IMG/VR virus record: IMGVR_UViG_3300043811_000163
Coordinates: 88,534-113,473 of that record
Reading direction: 5' to 3' (one strand)
DNA: 24,940 nucleotides
Source: a virus
A model generated the notes under the pieces. It saw only the letters and a program-made list of their open reading frames with translations, was not told the DNA's origin and ran no database searches. The translations under genes were made by a program, and so were the position numbers. This document shows positions 18,870 to 24,614 of this stretch, in pieces. Within the stretch, counting starts at the first letter, position 1. The number at the start of each line of letters is the position of its first letter.

Positions 18870-18898
18870 TTGCACTCGCTCGCGCCGCGCGCTAGGCT
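18870..18898 (+). promoter_or_regulatory. Candidate promoter for the last tRNA group
   Basis: TTGCAC (18870-18875), exactly 17 bases, then TAGGCT (18893-18898). It lies in the only clear gap of the late tRNA cluster and points to tRNA-Leu (CAA). The following 75 bases before the tRNA hold no gene. Confidence 0.5.
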
Positions 18899-18937
18899 CT
18901 CCTCCGTGAGCCGACTTCTGTTGCTCCAACGCCTGCA

Positions 18938-18966
18938 GCTTCTAGGGCCTTTAGCCTAAGAAGCTC
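18938..18966 (+). other. Leader hairpin before tRNA-Leu (CAA)
   Basis: AGCTTC+TAGG (18938-18947) pairs with CCTA+GAAGCT (18956-18966) with a single bulged A, ten pairs in all. No T-run follows, so a 5' leader or processing structure is more likely than a terminator. Confidence 0.4.
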
Positions 18967-18973
18967 GATCTGC

Positions 18974-19049
18974 GCGCTGGTAGACCAACTCGGAAGGAGT
19001 CGATCGCCTCAAGAGCGATTCAGTGCGGGTTCGAATCCCGCCCAGCGCA
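18974..19049 (+). tRNA. tRNA-Leu (CAA), short variable loop
   Basis: The acceptor GCGCTGG pairs perfectly with CCAGCGC, with A73. The anticodon stem ATCGC/GCGAT encloses CTCAAGA. The variable loop is only five bases, unlike normal bacterial tRNA-Leu with a long extra arm. The T arm is GCGGG-TTCGAAT-CCCGC. Confidence 0.88.
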
Positions 19050-19050
19050 C

Positions 19051-19122
19051 TCGGGGATCGATCTAACGGCAAGACATCCGGCTTTGACCCGGACAATAGC
19101 GGTTCGAATCCGCTTCCCCGAA
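19051..19122 (+). tRNA. tRNA-Gln (TTG)
   Basis: The acceptor TCGGGGA pairs perfectly with TCCCCGA. The anticodon stem TCCGG/CCGGA encloses CTTTGAC. The T arm is AGCGG-TTCGAAT-CCGCT. Confidence 0.93.
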
Positions 19123-19123
19123 C

Positions 19124-19205
19124 GCCGGCATGGTGGAAATGGCATACCCCTGCTTGAGGTGCAGGGCCCCGCAAGGGGTTGCAGGTTCGATTCCTGTTGC
19201 CGGTA
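19124..19205 (+). tRNA. tRNA-Leu (GAG)
   Basis: The acceptor GCCGGCA pairs with TGCCGGT (G1-T72). The anticodon stem CCTGC/GCAGG encloses TTGAGGT. The long extra arm CCCC-GCAA-GGGG is present. The T-loop is TTCGATT. Confidence 0.92.
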
Positions 19206-19211
19206 CGAGAT

Positions 19212-19294
19212 GCTCACCTGGCGAAATAGCAACCGCGCTGCGTTCAGACCGCAGTGGGCGCAAGCCCTTGAGGGTGCAATTCCCTCGGTGAGTA
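19212..19294 (+). tRNA. tRNA-Leu (CAG)
   Basis: The acceptor GCTCACC pairs with GGTGAGT. The anticodon stem CTGCG/CGCAG encloses TTCAGAC. The extra arm is GGGC-GCAA-GCCC. The T-loop is TGCAATT. Confidence 0.92.
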
Positions 19295-19304
19295 CCAGTT
19301 CAAC

Positions 19305-19380
19305 GCAGCACTCGCTCAACAGGCAGAAGCCCCGCCCTAAACGCGGTCAAGTCCCGGTTCGACTCCGGGGTGCTGCACCA
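19305..19380 (+). tRNA. tRNA-Leu (TAA), short variable loop, C33
   Basis: The acceptor GCAGCAC pairs perfectly with GTGCTGC, and CCA is encoded after A73. The anticodon stem CCGC/GCGG encloses CCTAAAC, so position 33 is C. The variable loop is short, without the usual long arm of tRNA-Leu. The T arm is CCCGG-TTCGACT-CCGGG. The 3' half is overlapped by the end of a gene on the other strand. Confidence 0.85.
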
Positions 19381-19688
19381 CCCATCAAGCGCCAACCGAG
19401 TCGTGTGAGCTCGGCATCCGCGGCGGCCATTGCTTCGTCGACAGTTGCAAAATCTGCCCATCGAAGATCCGCAGCGCACCAATTCGGCAAGTCGCACCCG
19501 AATCCGGTTCGAGGTTCGGCCCACCGGAACGTCATAGCCACATTGCCGATGAGAACGTCCGGCTGGCTGTAGACGCGCTTGCGTCGGTACCAGTCGTCCA
19601 CCGGCTCCCACGGACCAGCAACCGGCGGCGCCGCCGCGATGGCCTCGATCTGCTCTTGCGGCGTCATCGCGAGCCAATCGACGGGCAT
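19347..19688 (-). CDS. Hypothetical protein downstream of the head protein
   Basis: This is a 113-residue protein; the frame runs left to 19754, but the ATG at 19688 lies just after the head-protein stop. The product has a short leader (MPVDWLAMTPQEQIEAIAAA), a tryptophan-rich middle (GPWEPVDDWYRRKRVY, WCAADLRWADFATVDEAM) and a basic tail. The tail overlaps the last tRNA antisense by 34 bases. Spacing to the MuF gene suggests one operon. No family is recognised. Confidence 0.6.
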   Translation of the reverse strand: MPVDWLAMTPQEQIEAIAAAPPVAGPWEPVDDWYRRKRVYSQPDVLIGNVAMTFRWAEPRTGFGCDLPNWCAADLRWADFATVDEAMAAADAELTRLGWRLMGGAAPRSRTGT

Positions 19689-19698
19689 GGAGAGACTC

Positions 19699-20673
19699 TT
19701 ACACCGTCTCGAGCTCGGCTTCATCCGCTTCATCGCCGCTTGACTCTTCGTCATCTCCGGTGTAGTCTAACCCAGGTAGTAGTGGGATAGAAACACACCT
19801 ACACTGATAATCCTGACCCGCGTGATTTGTGTTGCCGTACTTGTCGGTCACGGGCGGGTCGTCCCAGTCGATGATTTGGCCTTCGAGGTCGGCGTGCATT
19901 TCCCTGACGCGCTCGTCCTTCGATGTCGACCAGCGGTACTGCGAGACACCGGCCTGTGTCTGCCGCGCTTGCGTGATTGAGCTCGCAAGCTTGAGCGTCT
20001 GGTCCCTCGCCACCAGCCGCGCTCTAGCCGCACTCACGTCGCTCCTTTGCTCGAGGTGCTTGGCGATCTCTTCGACGCGCAGGCCATTGGCTTCGTCCTC
20101 GTCGAGCGTGTCCTTGACGTCGTCCAGCCAGTCTTCCGTGGCATGCGAGATCAGCCGGACATTGTTTTCGCGCGCGACAGCGACGATCGGGAGCACCCCG
20201 GCGGCCGCGTCATGGATCGGAATCCCGATGAGGTCCATGGCTCGGTCGTTCTTCTTCTTCACGGCCGAGGCCATCGTGTCGTACGCCGTGATCACGCGGG
20301 GTCGAAGGTGCTGGACGATGCGCTTTTTCAGCCGGTCACTTAGAAGCTGCTTGGTCTTGTCGCCCCTGGCATCGTGCCGCGTCTCGTACTCGGGCAGGAT
20401 CTCGCGATGGGTCATCGCCAGGATCCCGCGGTGCACGCCGCGCACGAGGCTGTCGCAGGTGGCCACGTATTGCCGTTCGGCGGCCGTATTGGCGCGGAGC
20501 GCCATGGCGATTTCTCGCCGGCCCCGGCGGACCTCGGCGTCTTCCCGCCATCCGGCCGCAAAAATGGCCCGCGCTTGACGTTCCGCGAGCGCCCTGGACC
20601 GATAGAGCTTCCCCGAATTGCCCCATTTGTAGCCGACTACACGGCCTTCGTGTTCGACGGAGTGAACGGGCAC
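19699..20673 (-). CDS. Phage head morphogenesis protein (MuF / SPP1 gp7-like)
   Basis: This is a 324-residue protein starting at GTG. The C-terminal domain has the MuF signature: YRWSTSKDERVREMHADLEG, then DWDDPP, GNTNHAGQDYQCRC, the usual D.R.R..H..L.G....W..PP...G.......CRC pattern. The N-terminal two-thirds is helical and charged, as in the family. MuF/gp7 proteins are minor head components that bind portal or scaffold and can carry toxin domains at their C-terminus; here the tail is a short acidic extension, not a toxin. It lies on the opposite strand from the terminase and far from it, which is unusual for head genes. Confidence 0.9.
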   Translation of the reverse strand: MPVHSVEHEGRVVGYKWGNSGKLYRSRALAERQARAIFAAGWREDAEVRRGRREIAMALRANTAAERQYVATCDSLVRGVHRGILAMTHREILPEYETRHDARGDKTKQLLSDRLKKRIVQHLRPRVITAYDTMASAVKKKNDRAMDLIGIPIHDAAAGVLPIVAVARENNVRLISHATEDWLDDVKDTLDEDEANGLRVEEIAKHLEQRSDVSAARARLVARDQTLKLASSITQARQTQAGVSQYRWSTSKDERVREMHADLEGQIIDWDDPPVTDKYGNTNHAGQDYQCRCVSIPLLPGLDYTGDDEESSGDEADEAELETV

Positions 20674-20682
20674 GGATAAAGC

Positions 20683-20942
20683 TTAGCCTACTGGTTCGCA
20701 CCCGCGAGCATTCCCGCCAGCTTCGTAGAAGTGGCACGCCTTACCGATGGCCGGGATGACGCCGCACACCTGGCAATAGCGCCGCTCGCGCGGCGGGGGC
20801 GGGTCATCATCAGGTGCCCAATCGCATCGGCAGTCATCTTCGCCAGGACCCCATTCCAGCAGTATGGGATCGTGCCGCGAATGCGACCAGGTTCTCTACC
20901 GCAGCGGTCGCACACCACAGCCCCACACCGATTCATCGCCAT
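20683..20942 (-). pseudogene. Frameshifted zinc-binding protein
   Basis: Translation from ATG 20942 (ribosome site AAGGAGAG) gives CGAVVCDRCGREPGR, a good zinc motif, but then turns alanine- and arginine-rich. Another frame, open from about 20898 to the TAA at 20683, reads ILLEWGPGEDDCRCDWAP, then RRYCQVCGVIPAIGKACHFY, with further cysteine pairs. One extra base near the run of three C (20866-20868 on the + strand) would join the halves into an 86-residue protein with two zinc motifs. A sequencing error, a decayed gene or a programmed shift are all possible. The gene heads the head-protein operon. Confidence 0.55.
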
Positions 20943-20966
20943 CTCTCCTTCGTCCGCGCGCGGGAA

Positions 20967-20989
20967 GCGCGCAGTGTTTCGCGCGGTTG
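20967..20989 (-). repeat. Intergenic element copy 1
   Basis: On the minus strand it reads CAACCGCGCGAAACACTGCGC and lies directly after the stop of the 20990 gene, before the start at 20942. GCGCG pairs with CGCGC around AAACACTG. Confidence 0.8.
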
Positions 20990-21445
20990 CTATTCACATT
21001 TCGGCAGTGGCCCGCCGTACTCCGCAGCATGTACAAGGTCGGACGAGAGCGATCGGTCTGGATGAAAAGCGCTATCCGCCAGCTTGCCCGAGTCGTTCAA
21101 CGCTTTCTTTCCGATCTCGATCACGGCCCGGAGCGCGTGGCCTGCCTCTCGTCGGTACTCCTCGTCGTCCCATTCGTACGCTCCACGCCCTTCCGTGATC
21201 CAAAGACGGCCCGCAGCCTCTTGCACCATGTCGTCGATGGCCTTGGCCAAGCCGGTGCGGTCGCGGTTGATGAGAGCGCGCACGCGCGACACCTCTCCTC
21301 GGAGCCACGCAAGCTCCAACACTGCGCACTTTGTACATACAGGCCCATCGCCGTACATGCTACGTCCGGAGAAGTCGTGCGCGCACGCTGCAACCTTCGC
21401 GCGATATTCTGCGTCTTTGGCTACCAGTTCGTCCAGCGTCCCCAT
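20990..21445 (-). CDS. Hypothetical protein with zinc-like motif
   Basis: This is a 151-residue protein from ATG 21445 (preceded by CGAGGG); the longer frame to 21820 runs through two other genes. It begins with a helix (MGTLDELVAKDAEYRAKV), then CAHDFSGR and VCTKCAVLELAW, giving C...H and C-x-x-C for a metal site. The rest is charged helices (RVRALINRDRTGLAKAIDDM, EAGHALRAVIEIGKKAL). No family is recognised. Element copy 2 lies before it and copy 1 after it, so it is a one-gene cassette. Confidence 0.65.
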   Translation of the reverse strand: MGTLDELVAKDAEYRAKVAACAHDFSGRSMYGDGPVCTKCAVLELAWLRGEVSRVRALINRDRTGLAKAIDDMVQEAAGRLWITEGRGAYEWDDEEYRREAGHALRAVIEIGKKALNDSGKLADSAFHPDRSLSSDLVHAAEYGGPLPKCE

Positions 21446-21457
21446 TTTGCCCTCGTT

Positions 21458-21471
21458 CGCGCGCAGTGTTA
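21458..21471 (-). repeat. Intergenic element copy 2
   Basis: It reads TAACACTGCGCGCG on the minus strand. Its TAA is the stop codon of the preceding zinc-knuckle gene. Confidence 0.8.
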
Positions 21472-21690
21472 CAGCGACGTCCGCCCGTACATTGTGCACG
21501 ACACCCGGTGATGCCCTAACCTCCCGCATGCACCGCATCTCCTCTCTTTCACCCTGCGTCCTGCGCGCTGACGATTGCGCTCGGCGACACGATGCTTCTC
21601 GCACCACGTCGCATTGACTCGGGGCTTTGAGCACGCTTTGCACTGTCCGTTGGCAAGGTGCTCCAACTGCCGTCGTCTGGTCGAGGTCAT
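21469..21690 (-). CDS. Zinc-knuckle (CCHC-like) protein
   Basis: This is a 73-residue protein with ribosome site GGAG nine bases before ATG. It has two motifs: CKACSKPRVNATWCEKH (C-x-x-C...C-x-x-H) and CGACGRLGHHRVSC, which matches a CCHC zinc knuckle. It is very basic (RNRQRAGRRVKERR), so nucleic-acid binding is likely. Its ATG overlaps the stop of the ASCH gene. Its own stop is the TAA inside the repeat element. Confidence 0.7.
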   Translation of the reverse strand: MTSTRRRQLEHLANGQCKACSKPRVNATWCEKHRVAERNRQRAGRRVKERRCGACGRLGHHRVSCTMYGRTSL

Positions 21691-21866
21691 CTTTTTCTCC
21701 AATCGATCCATTCCACGGCGCCGTGGAACTCGTCCCGTGTGCACCCCTTCGCAGCGTGGAGCAGGATCGGCCACCGGTAGCTGGTGTTCCACACTCTGTT
21801 CTCCACACGCTTTCCCGCATGCAAGATCGCCCACCACCACGGTTGTCGTCCGCTCAGAGCTATCAC
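21687..21866 (-). CDS. Short ASCH-domain protein
   Basis: This is a 59-residue gene starting at GTG with AAGGGG upstream. The sequence VIALSGRQPWWWAILHAGKR, then VENRVWNTSYRWPILLHAAK is a clear match to the start of ASCH domains (ALSIRQPWAWAIL.G.K..ENR.W...YRGPLLIHA). ASCH folds resemble PUA domains and bind RNA or modified nucleotides. Most are about 100 residues or more, so this is the N-terminal half, either truncated or a minimal version. It is probably missing later strands. It is coupled to the zinc-knuckle gene (ATGA overlap). Confidence 0.7.
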   Translation of the reverse strand: MIALSGRQPWWWAILHAGKRVENRVWNTSYRWPILLHAAKGCTRDEFHGAVEWIDWRKR

Positions 21867-21898
21867 GTCGTCACCGCCCCTTCGATTGTTGTGTGTCA

Positions 21899-21919
21899 GC
21901 GCGCAGTGTTACGGCGCGG
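21899..21919 (-). repeat. Intergenic element copy 3
   Basis: It reads CCGCGCCGTAACACTGCGCGC. Its TAA is the stop codon of the 21909 gene. The ASCH gene starts 33 bases further on. Confidence 0.8.
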
Positions 21920-22070
21920 CTCGCAGCAACTTTCTCGCAGCTTTCTTTGCACGTCGTAGCTCGAAAGCGATGCGCGCCTGACATCGCATCCACTGGACCG
22001 TGCAGCGATGCCGTGCGGGAGACGCCTCGTCGCACTCGCATCCTTCCGGGCGCACCCACGGCTTCTTCAC
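21909..22070 (-). CDS. Small basic Cys-containing protein
   Basis: This is a 53-residue gene starting at the GTG that overlaps the preceding stop (GTGA), with GGGAG upstream. It has CECDE and HRCTVQWMRC followed by a basic helix (RIAFELRRAKKAARKLLR). The cysteines could bind zinc, and the helix could bind nucleic acid. Its stop lies in the repeat element. A longer overlapping frame (to 22161) looks like a shadow. Confidence 0.5.
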   Translation of the reverse strand: MKKPWVRPEGCECDEASPARHRCTVQWMRCQARIAFELRRAKKAARKLLRAAP

Positions 22071-22297
22071 TTCGGCTCCCAATCCCTGACGAGGAACCGG
22101 AGCACCTCTGCGTCGGTGGCAACGCCGCACATCTTGCGCACGTAGCGCTGCACGACGGCAAACTGACGAAGCTCCTCAGCGTTCAGGCGAGTCGTCTTCG
22201 GTGTCCGCTTCGAGCGCGGCGTTCGATATTCGCCCGTCGTCGTCCGCACCATGGCGGGCCTGCCGTCACCTGGGTGCCAGTCTGTTCCGTTCTTCAT
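22067..22297 (-). CDS. Small hypothetical protein
   Basis: This is a 76-residue protein from ATG 22297; the frame runs further right through another gene. The N-terminus is glycine/threonine-rich and basic (RTTTGEYRTPRSKRTPKT). The C-terminal half is an ordered helical unit (LNAEELRQFAVVQRYVRKM, then TDAEVLRFLVRDW) that could be a ribbon-helix-helix-like regulator. It is coupled to the 21909 gene. Confidence 0.6.
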   Translation of the reverse strand: MKNGTDWHPGDGRPAMVRTTTGEYRTPRSKRTPKTTRLNAEELRQFAVVQRYVRKMCGVATDAEVLRFLVRDWEPK

Positions 22298-22310
22298 CGA
22301 TTGCCCTCGA

Positions 22311-22437
22311 TTCGCGCGCAGTGTGTCGCGCGTTACTCTCCCAATCGAACCGACAGCATCGTACGAACCATGTCGAGCACGTTTCCGGCGCAGACTGTCG
22401 GTTCCATGTCGACTCCCGCGGCGCGTGCGACCCAAGG
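22311..22437. repeat. 127-base exact repeat, internal copy
   Basis: The sequence is identical to 24814-24940, the last bases of the window. It spans intergenic element copy 4 and the C-terminal part of the 22333 gene. Confidence 0.97.
22313..22335 (-). repeat. Intergenic element copy 4
   Basis: It reads TAACGCGCGACACACTGCGC on the minus strand. Its first TAA is the stop of the 22333 gene. Confidence 0.8.
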
Positions 22438-22590
22438 CTCGGCTGCCTTCAGAGCGGCACGAAGTCCGTCAATGTAACTGGCAGTGGCCTTCTCTGCGAG
22501 CACGTGCCCGCAGTCGCAGAACGGCTCATGACCGTAGAAATCACCGCCGCCGCAGCATCTCGGCGCCGTTGTCTGCACGTCTTCGTTCAT
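22333..22590 (-). CDS. Small Cys/His-rich protein (C-terminus duplicated at window end)
   Basis: This is an 85-residue protein with AGGAAGGG upstream. The N-terminal RCCGGGDFYGHEPFCDCGH has the cysteines and histidines for a metal site. The rest is helical (SYIDGLRAALKAAEPWVARA, GNVLDMVRTMLSVRL). No family is recognised. The 3' end lies in the 127-base repeat. Confidence 0.65.
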   Translation of the reverse strand: MNEDVQTTAPRCCGGGDFYGHEPFCDCGHVLAEKATASYIDGLRAALKAAEPWVARAAGVDMEPTVCAGNVLDMVRTMLSVRLGE

Positions 22591-22610
22591 TGCCCGTCAT
22601 CCCTTCCTGT

Positions 22611-22633
22611 TCGCGCGCAGTTTTCGTCAGCGC
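22611..22633 (-). repeat. Intergenic element copy 5
   Basis: It reads GCGCTGACGAAAACTGCGCG. Its TGA is the stop of the 22627 gene. This is the most divergent copy in the loop. Confidence 0.7.
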
Positions 22634-22779
22634 AAACGTCGCTGGATTCCGGGCGGCATGTGCTCCTGATCATTCAGGTTGCGACGCCACCAGGCGCGCT
22701 CGGTTCGCTCTCCCACGAGGGTACCAATGAAGAACCCAAGTGCGATAAGCAGGGCGGCGATCATGTAGATGAAAAACAT
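22627..22779 (-). CDS. Small single-pass membrane protein
   Basis: This is a 50-residue protein starting at ATG 22779 with GGAGG four bases upstream; an upstream ATG (22800) is less likely. MFFIYMIAALLIALGFFIG is a clear transmembrane helix, followed by a basic, tryptophan-containing tail (ERTERAWWRRNL) likely in the cytoplasm. It could be a phage superinfection or lysis-related peptide, but nothing specific shows this. Confidence 0.65.
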   Translation of the reverse strand: MFFIYMIAALLIALGFFIGTLVGERTERAWWRRNLNDQEHMPPGIQRRLR

Positions 22780-22799
22780 CGTTCCTCCGGCGGCGCGCA

Positions 22800-23123
22800 T
22801 CACCGACTCCAAGCGAGGGCGCGCCGCAGCCCGCTCCCGACCGCCAGCGCCGTCCCGCCGACGACGCACGCGGCGGCGAAGATCAGCGCGAGGACGAGCA
22901 GCGCTTTTATGTCGCGCACATGGGCGAGCTTTCGCTCGAAGTATTGCAATCGAGCGAAGGCCACATGGACAGCGCCACCCGGCGCGTCACGTACCCGTGT
23001 GCAGGCCGAGCATGCGCATTGCCACTGGCGACCGCACTCCGCATCTGCAACACCGTGCTCGGTCGCCTTCTTGATCACGCAGTTGTCGCACCCGCAGAAT
23101 TTCAGCCGTCGATCGTGCTTCAT
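22800..23123 (-). CDS. Zinc-motif protein with C-terminal membrane helix
   Basis: This is a 107-residue protein. CGCDNCVIKKATEHG and ECGRQWQCACSAC give four or more cysteine pairs. A charged middle follows, then ALLVLALIFAAACVVGGTAL, one transmembrane helix. It pairs with the next small membrane protein in a two-gene cassette between elements 6 and 5. The function is unknown. Confidence 0.6.
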   Translation of the reverse strand: MKHDRRLKFCGCDNCVIKKATEHGVADAECGRQWQCACSACTRVRDAPGGAVHVAFARLQYFERKLAHVRDIKALLVLALIFAAACVVGGTALAVGSGLRRALAWSR

Positions 23124-23140
23124 CTTCGTTCCCAGGCGGT

Positions 23141-23169
23141 TCGCGCGCAGTGTTTCGCGCGGTTGTTGG
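23141..23169 (-). repeat. Intergenic element copy 6
   Basis: It reads CAACAACCGCGCGAAACACT then GCGCGCGA. It lies directly after the pentapeptide-gene stop (TAG) and 18 bases before the ATG of the 22800 gene. Confidence 0.8.
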
Positions 23170-24027
23170 CTACGCCGCATCCTCTTCCGCACATCGTCGA
23201 ATGTCCTCTAGCGCCCTCTCGTTGGCCGCATAGAAGTGCGGAGATCTCCCCGTACTGGCACGGTAGATCATCCGAGCTGCCACGGCAGGGTCGCCGACTT
23301 TCTTCTCAAGTGCGTAACCGGCGTCTCCGGCATGGTGGATCGCCCAACCTCCGCGACAGTGGGTTGTTTCGCACGTATGCCATGCGCCCATTTCCAGGCC
23401 GCAACCTGGAGACTGAATCGAATCGAGAATCTTGCGGTCGAGATTCTCGACGATCGGGACGTCCGGGTGCCGTTCGCGGAAGCGCCTCATGCTCTCGCTT
23501 CGCGTCAGACGTCGCCACGCCGCTCGTTCCACGGCTTTCGCTGGGTCGGTATCGACTGGCAACGTGGGCATGTCCTTGGCGTCCGCGCGGTTGGCGTCCG
23601 CGAGGTTGGCGCGCGCGAGGTCGGCGCGCGCGAGGTCGGCGCGCGCGAGGTCGGCGCCCGCGAGGTCGGCGCCCGCGAGGTAGGCGCCCGCGAGGTTGGC
23701 GTCCGCGAGGTCGGCGCGCGCGAGGTCGGCGCGCGCGAGGTTGGCGTCCGCGAGGTTGGCGTCCGCGAGGTTGGCGCCCGCGAGGTTGGCGTCCGCGAGG
23801 TCGGCGCGCGCGAGGTAGGCGCCCGCGAGGTCGGCGCCCGCGAGGTCGGCGCCCGCGAGGTCGGCGCGCGCGAGGTAGGCGCCCGCGAGGTCGGCGCCCG
23901 CGAGGTCGGCGCCCGCGAGGTCGGCGTCCACCTTGACTGCTGCGATCACTGCGTCACGCGACGACTCGGCCTCACCGGACCAGAGAACGGCGCCTGTAGA
24001 ACGATGTTTGATCTCGACTGTAGCCAT
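23170..24027 (-). CDS. Pentapeptide-repeat protein
   Basis: This is a 285-residue protein with a textbook ribosome site (GAAGGAGATATA). After a short N-terminal beta unit (VEIKHRSTGAVLWSGEAESS), residues about 34-147 are some 23 tandem A(D/N)LAx pentapeptides that fold as a right-handed quadrilateral beta-helix. The C-terminal domain (CETTHCRGGWAIHHAGDAGY, then ASTGRSPHFYAANERALEDI) is one I recall in phage and bacterial pentapeptide proteins. Such helices can mimic DNA, as in gyrase-protecting Qnr/MfpA, or serve as scaffolds; the role here is unknown. At the DNA level the hel-coding part is a near-perfect 15-base tandem repeat. Confidence 0.92.
   Translation of the reverse strand: MATVEIKHRSTGAVLWSGEAESSRDAVIAAVKVDADLAGADLAGADLAGAYLARADLAGADLAGADLAGAYLARADLADANLAGANLADANLADANLARADLARADLADANLAGAYLAGADLAGADLARADLARADLARANLADANRADAKDMPTLPVDTDPAKAVERAAWRRLTRSESMRRFRERHPDVPIVENLDRKILDSIQSPGCGLEMGAWHTCETTHCRGGWAIHHAGDAGYALEKKVGDPAVAARMIYRASTGRSPHFYAANERALEDIRRCAEEDAA
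23583..23930. repeat. 15-base tandem repeat encoding pentapeptides
   Basis: About 23 copies of a 15-base unit near GCGCGCGAGGTCGGC on the + strand. They code for A(D/N)LAx on the minus strand. High identity between units suggests recent expansion by slippage. Confidence 0.9.
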
Positions 24028-24058
24028 TGCCTTATATCTCCTTCGGTTTCATCATATT

Positions 24059-24080
24059 CGCGCGCAGTGTTACTGCGGCG
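24059..24080 (-). repeat. Intergenic element copy 7
   Basis: It reads CGCCGCAGTAACACTGCGCG. It lies eight bases after the stop of the 24089 gene. The pentapeptide gene begins 31 bases further. Confidence 0.8.
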
Positions 24081-24088
24081 GTTGCTGA

Positions 24089-24298
24089 TTACAGCTTGAT
24101 CTCTTTGCCGACAGCCTTAGACAGAGGTATTTTGAGCATCAAAGCCAGCGAGGCGAATACGCGACTTGCGTTGTACTCAGACATAAAAATACCATGGCGT
24201 ACACCGTCGGTCACGACCTCCAAAAGGAACCCGTCTGCGTCACTGCGACGCAAACTGACTTCGCCATCGCTAGGCTTTCGTTCGGCTTGCTTGAACAT
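24089..24298 (-). CDS. Small hypothetical protein
   Basis: This is a 69-residue protein with AGAGGG upstream of ATG. It looks compact with strands (GEVSLRRSDADGFLLEVV, GIFMSEYNASRVF) and a C-terminal helix (SLALMLKIPLSKAVG). No family is recognised. It is a one-gene cassette between elements 8 and 7. Confidence 0.6.
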   Translation of the reverse strand: MFKQAERKPSDGEVSLRRSDADGFLLEVVTDGVRHGIFMSEYNASRVFASLALMLKIPLSKAVGKEIKL

Positions 24299-24323
24299 TG
24301 TTCACCCTCTTTCGCCTCGAGAA

Positions 24324-24350
24324 GCGCGCAGTGTTTCGCGCGGTTGTTGA
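24324..24350 (-). repeat. Intergenic element copy 8
   Basis: It reads CAACAACCGCGCGAAACACT then GCGCGC. It follows the TAG of the 24351 gene directly. This is a close match to copies 1 and 6. Confidence 0.8.
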
Positions 24351-24569
24351 CTACCATCCCCTCGTCATCGGATCGTTATTGAGTAATTCACCAGGATATG
24401 TAAGCTCACTATTGAGCTGATCCAGGTGGATCGATATACGCGACATCTGGTTAGGCCACTTCGTCATAATAACGTCCAATATCCCCCACATCCGCCATGA
24501 TTCGAATACAACCCACCACGTTGGGTTGTAGCGCATGTGCTCTAAGTAGAAGCGACCCCACGGACTCAT
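24351..24569 (-). CDS. Small aromatic-rich hypothetical protein
   Basis: This is a 72-residue protein from ATG 24569 with AAAAGGA upstream. It is rich in tryptophan (SPWGRFYLEH, NPTWWVVFESWRMWGIL) and lower in GC than its neighbours, perhaps a recent arrival. No family is recognised. Confidence 0.55.
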   Translation of the reverse strand: MSPWGRFYLEHMRYNPTWWVVFESWRMWGILDVIMTKWPNQMSRISIHLDQLNSELTYPGELLNNDPMTRGW

Positions 24570-24593
24570 TGTTCGTCCTTTTTACTCCGGGAA

Positions 24594-24614
24594 GCGCGCA
24601 ATGTTACTTCACGG
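24594..24614 (-). repeat. Intergenic element copy 9
   Basis: It reads AAGTAACATTGCGCGC, with one base change in the core (CATTG for CACTG). It lies after the TGA of the 24609 gene. Confidence 0.7.

Noticed and set aside
22920-24099. Plus-strand Arg/Gly/Glu-rich frames over the pentapeptide gene
   Set aside because: They arise because the repeat unit is 15 bases, keeping all frames open; only the minus-strand frame has a ribosome site and a known domain.
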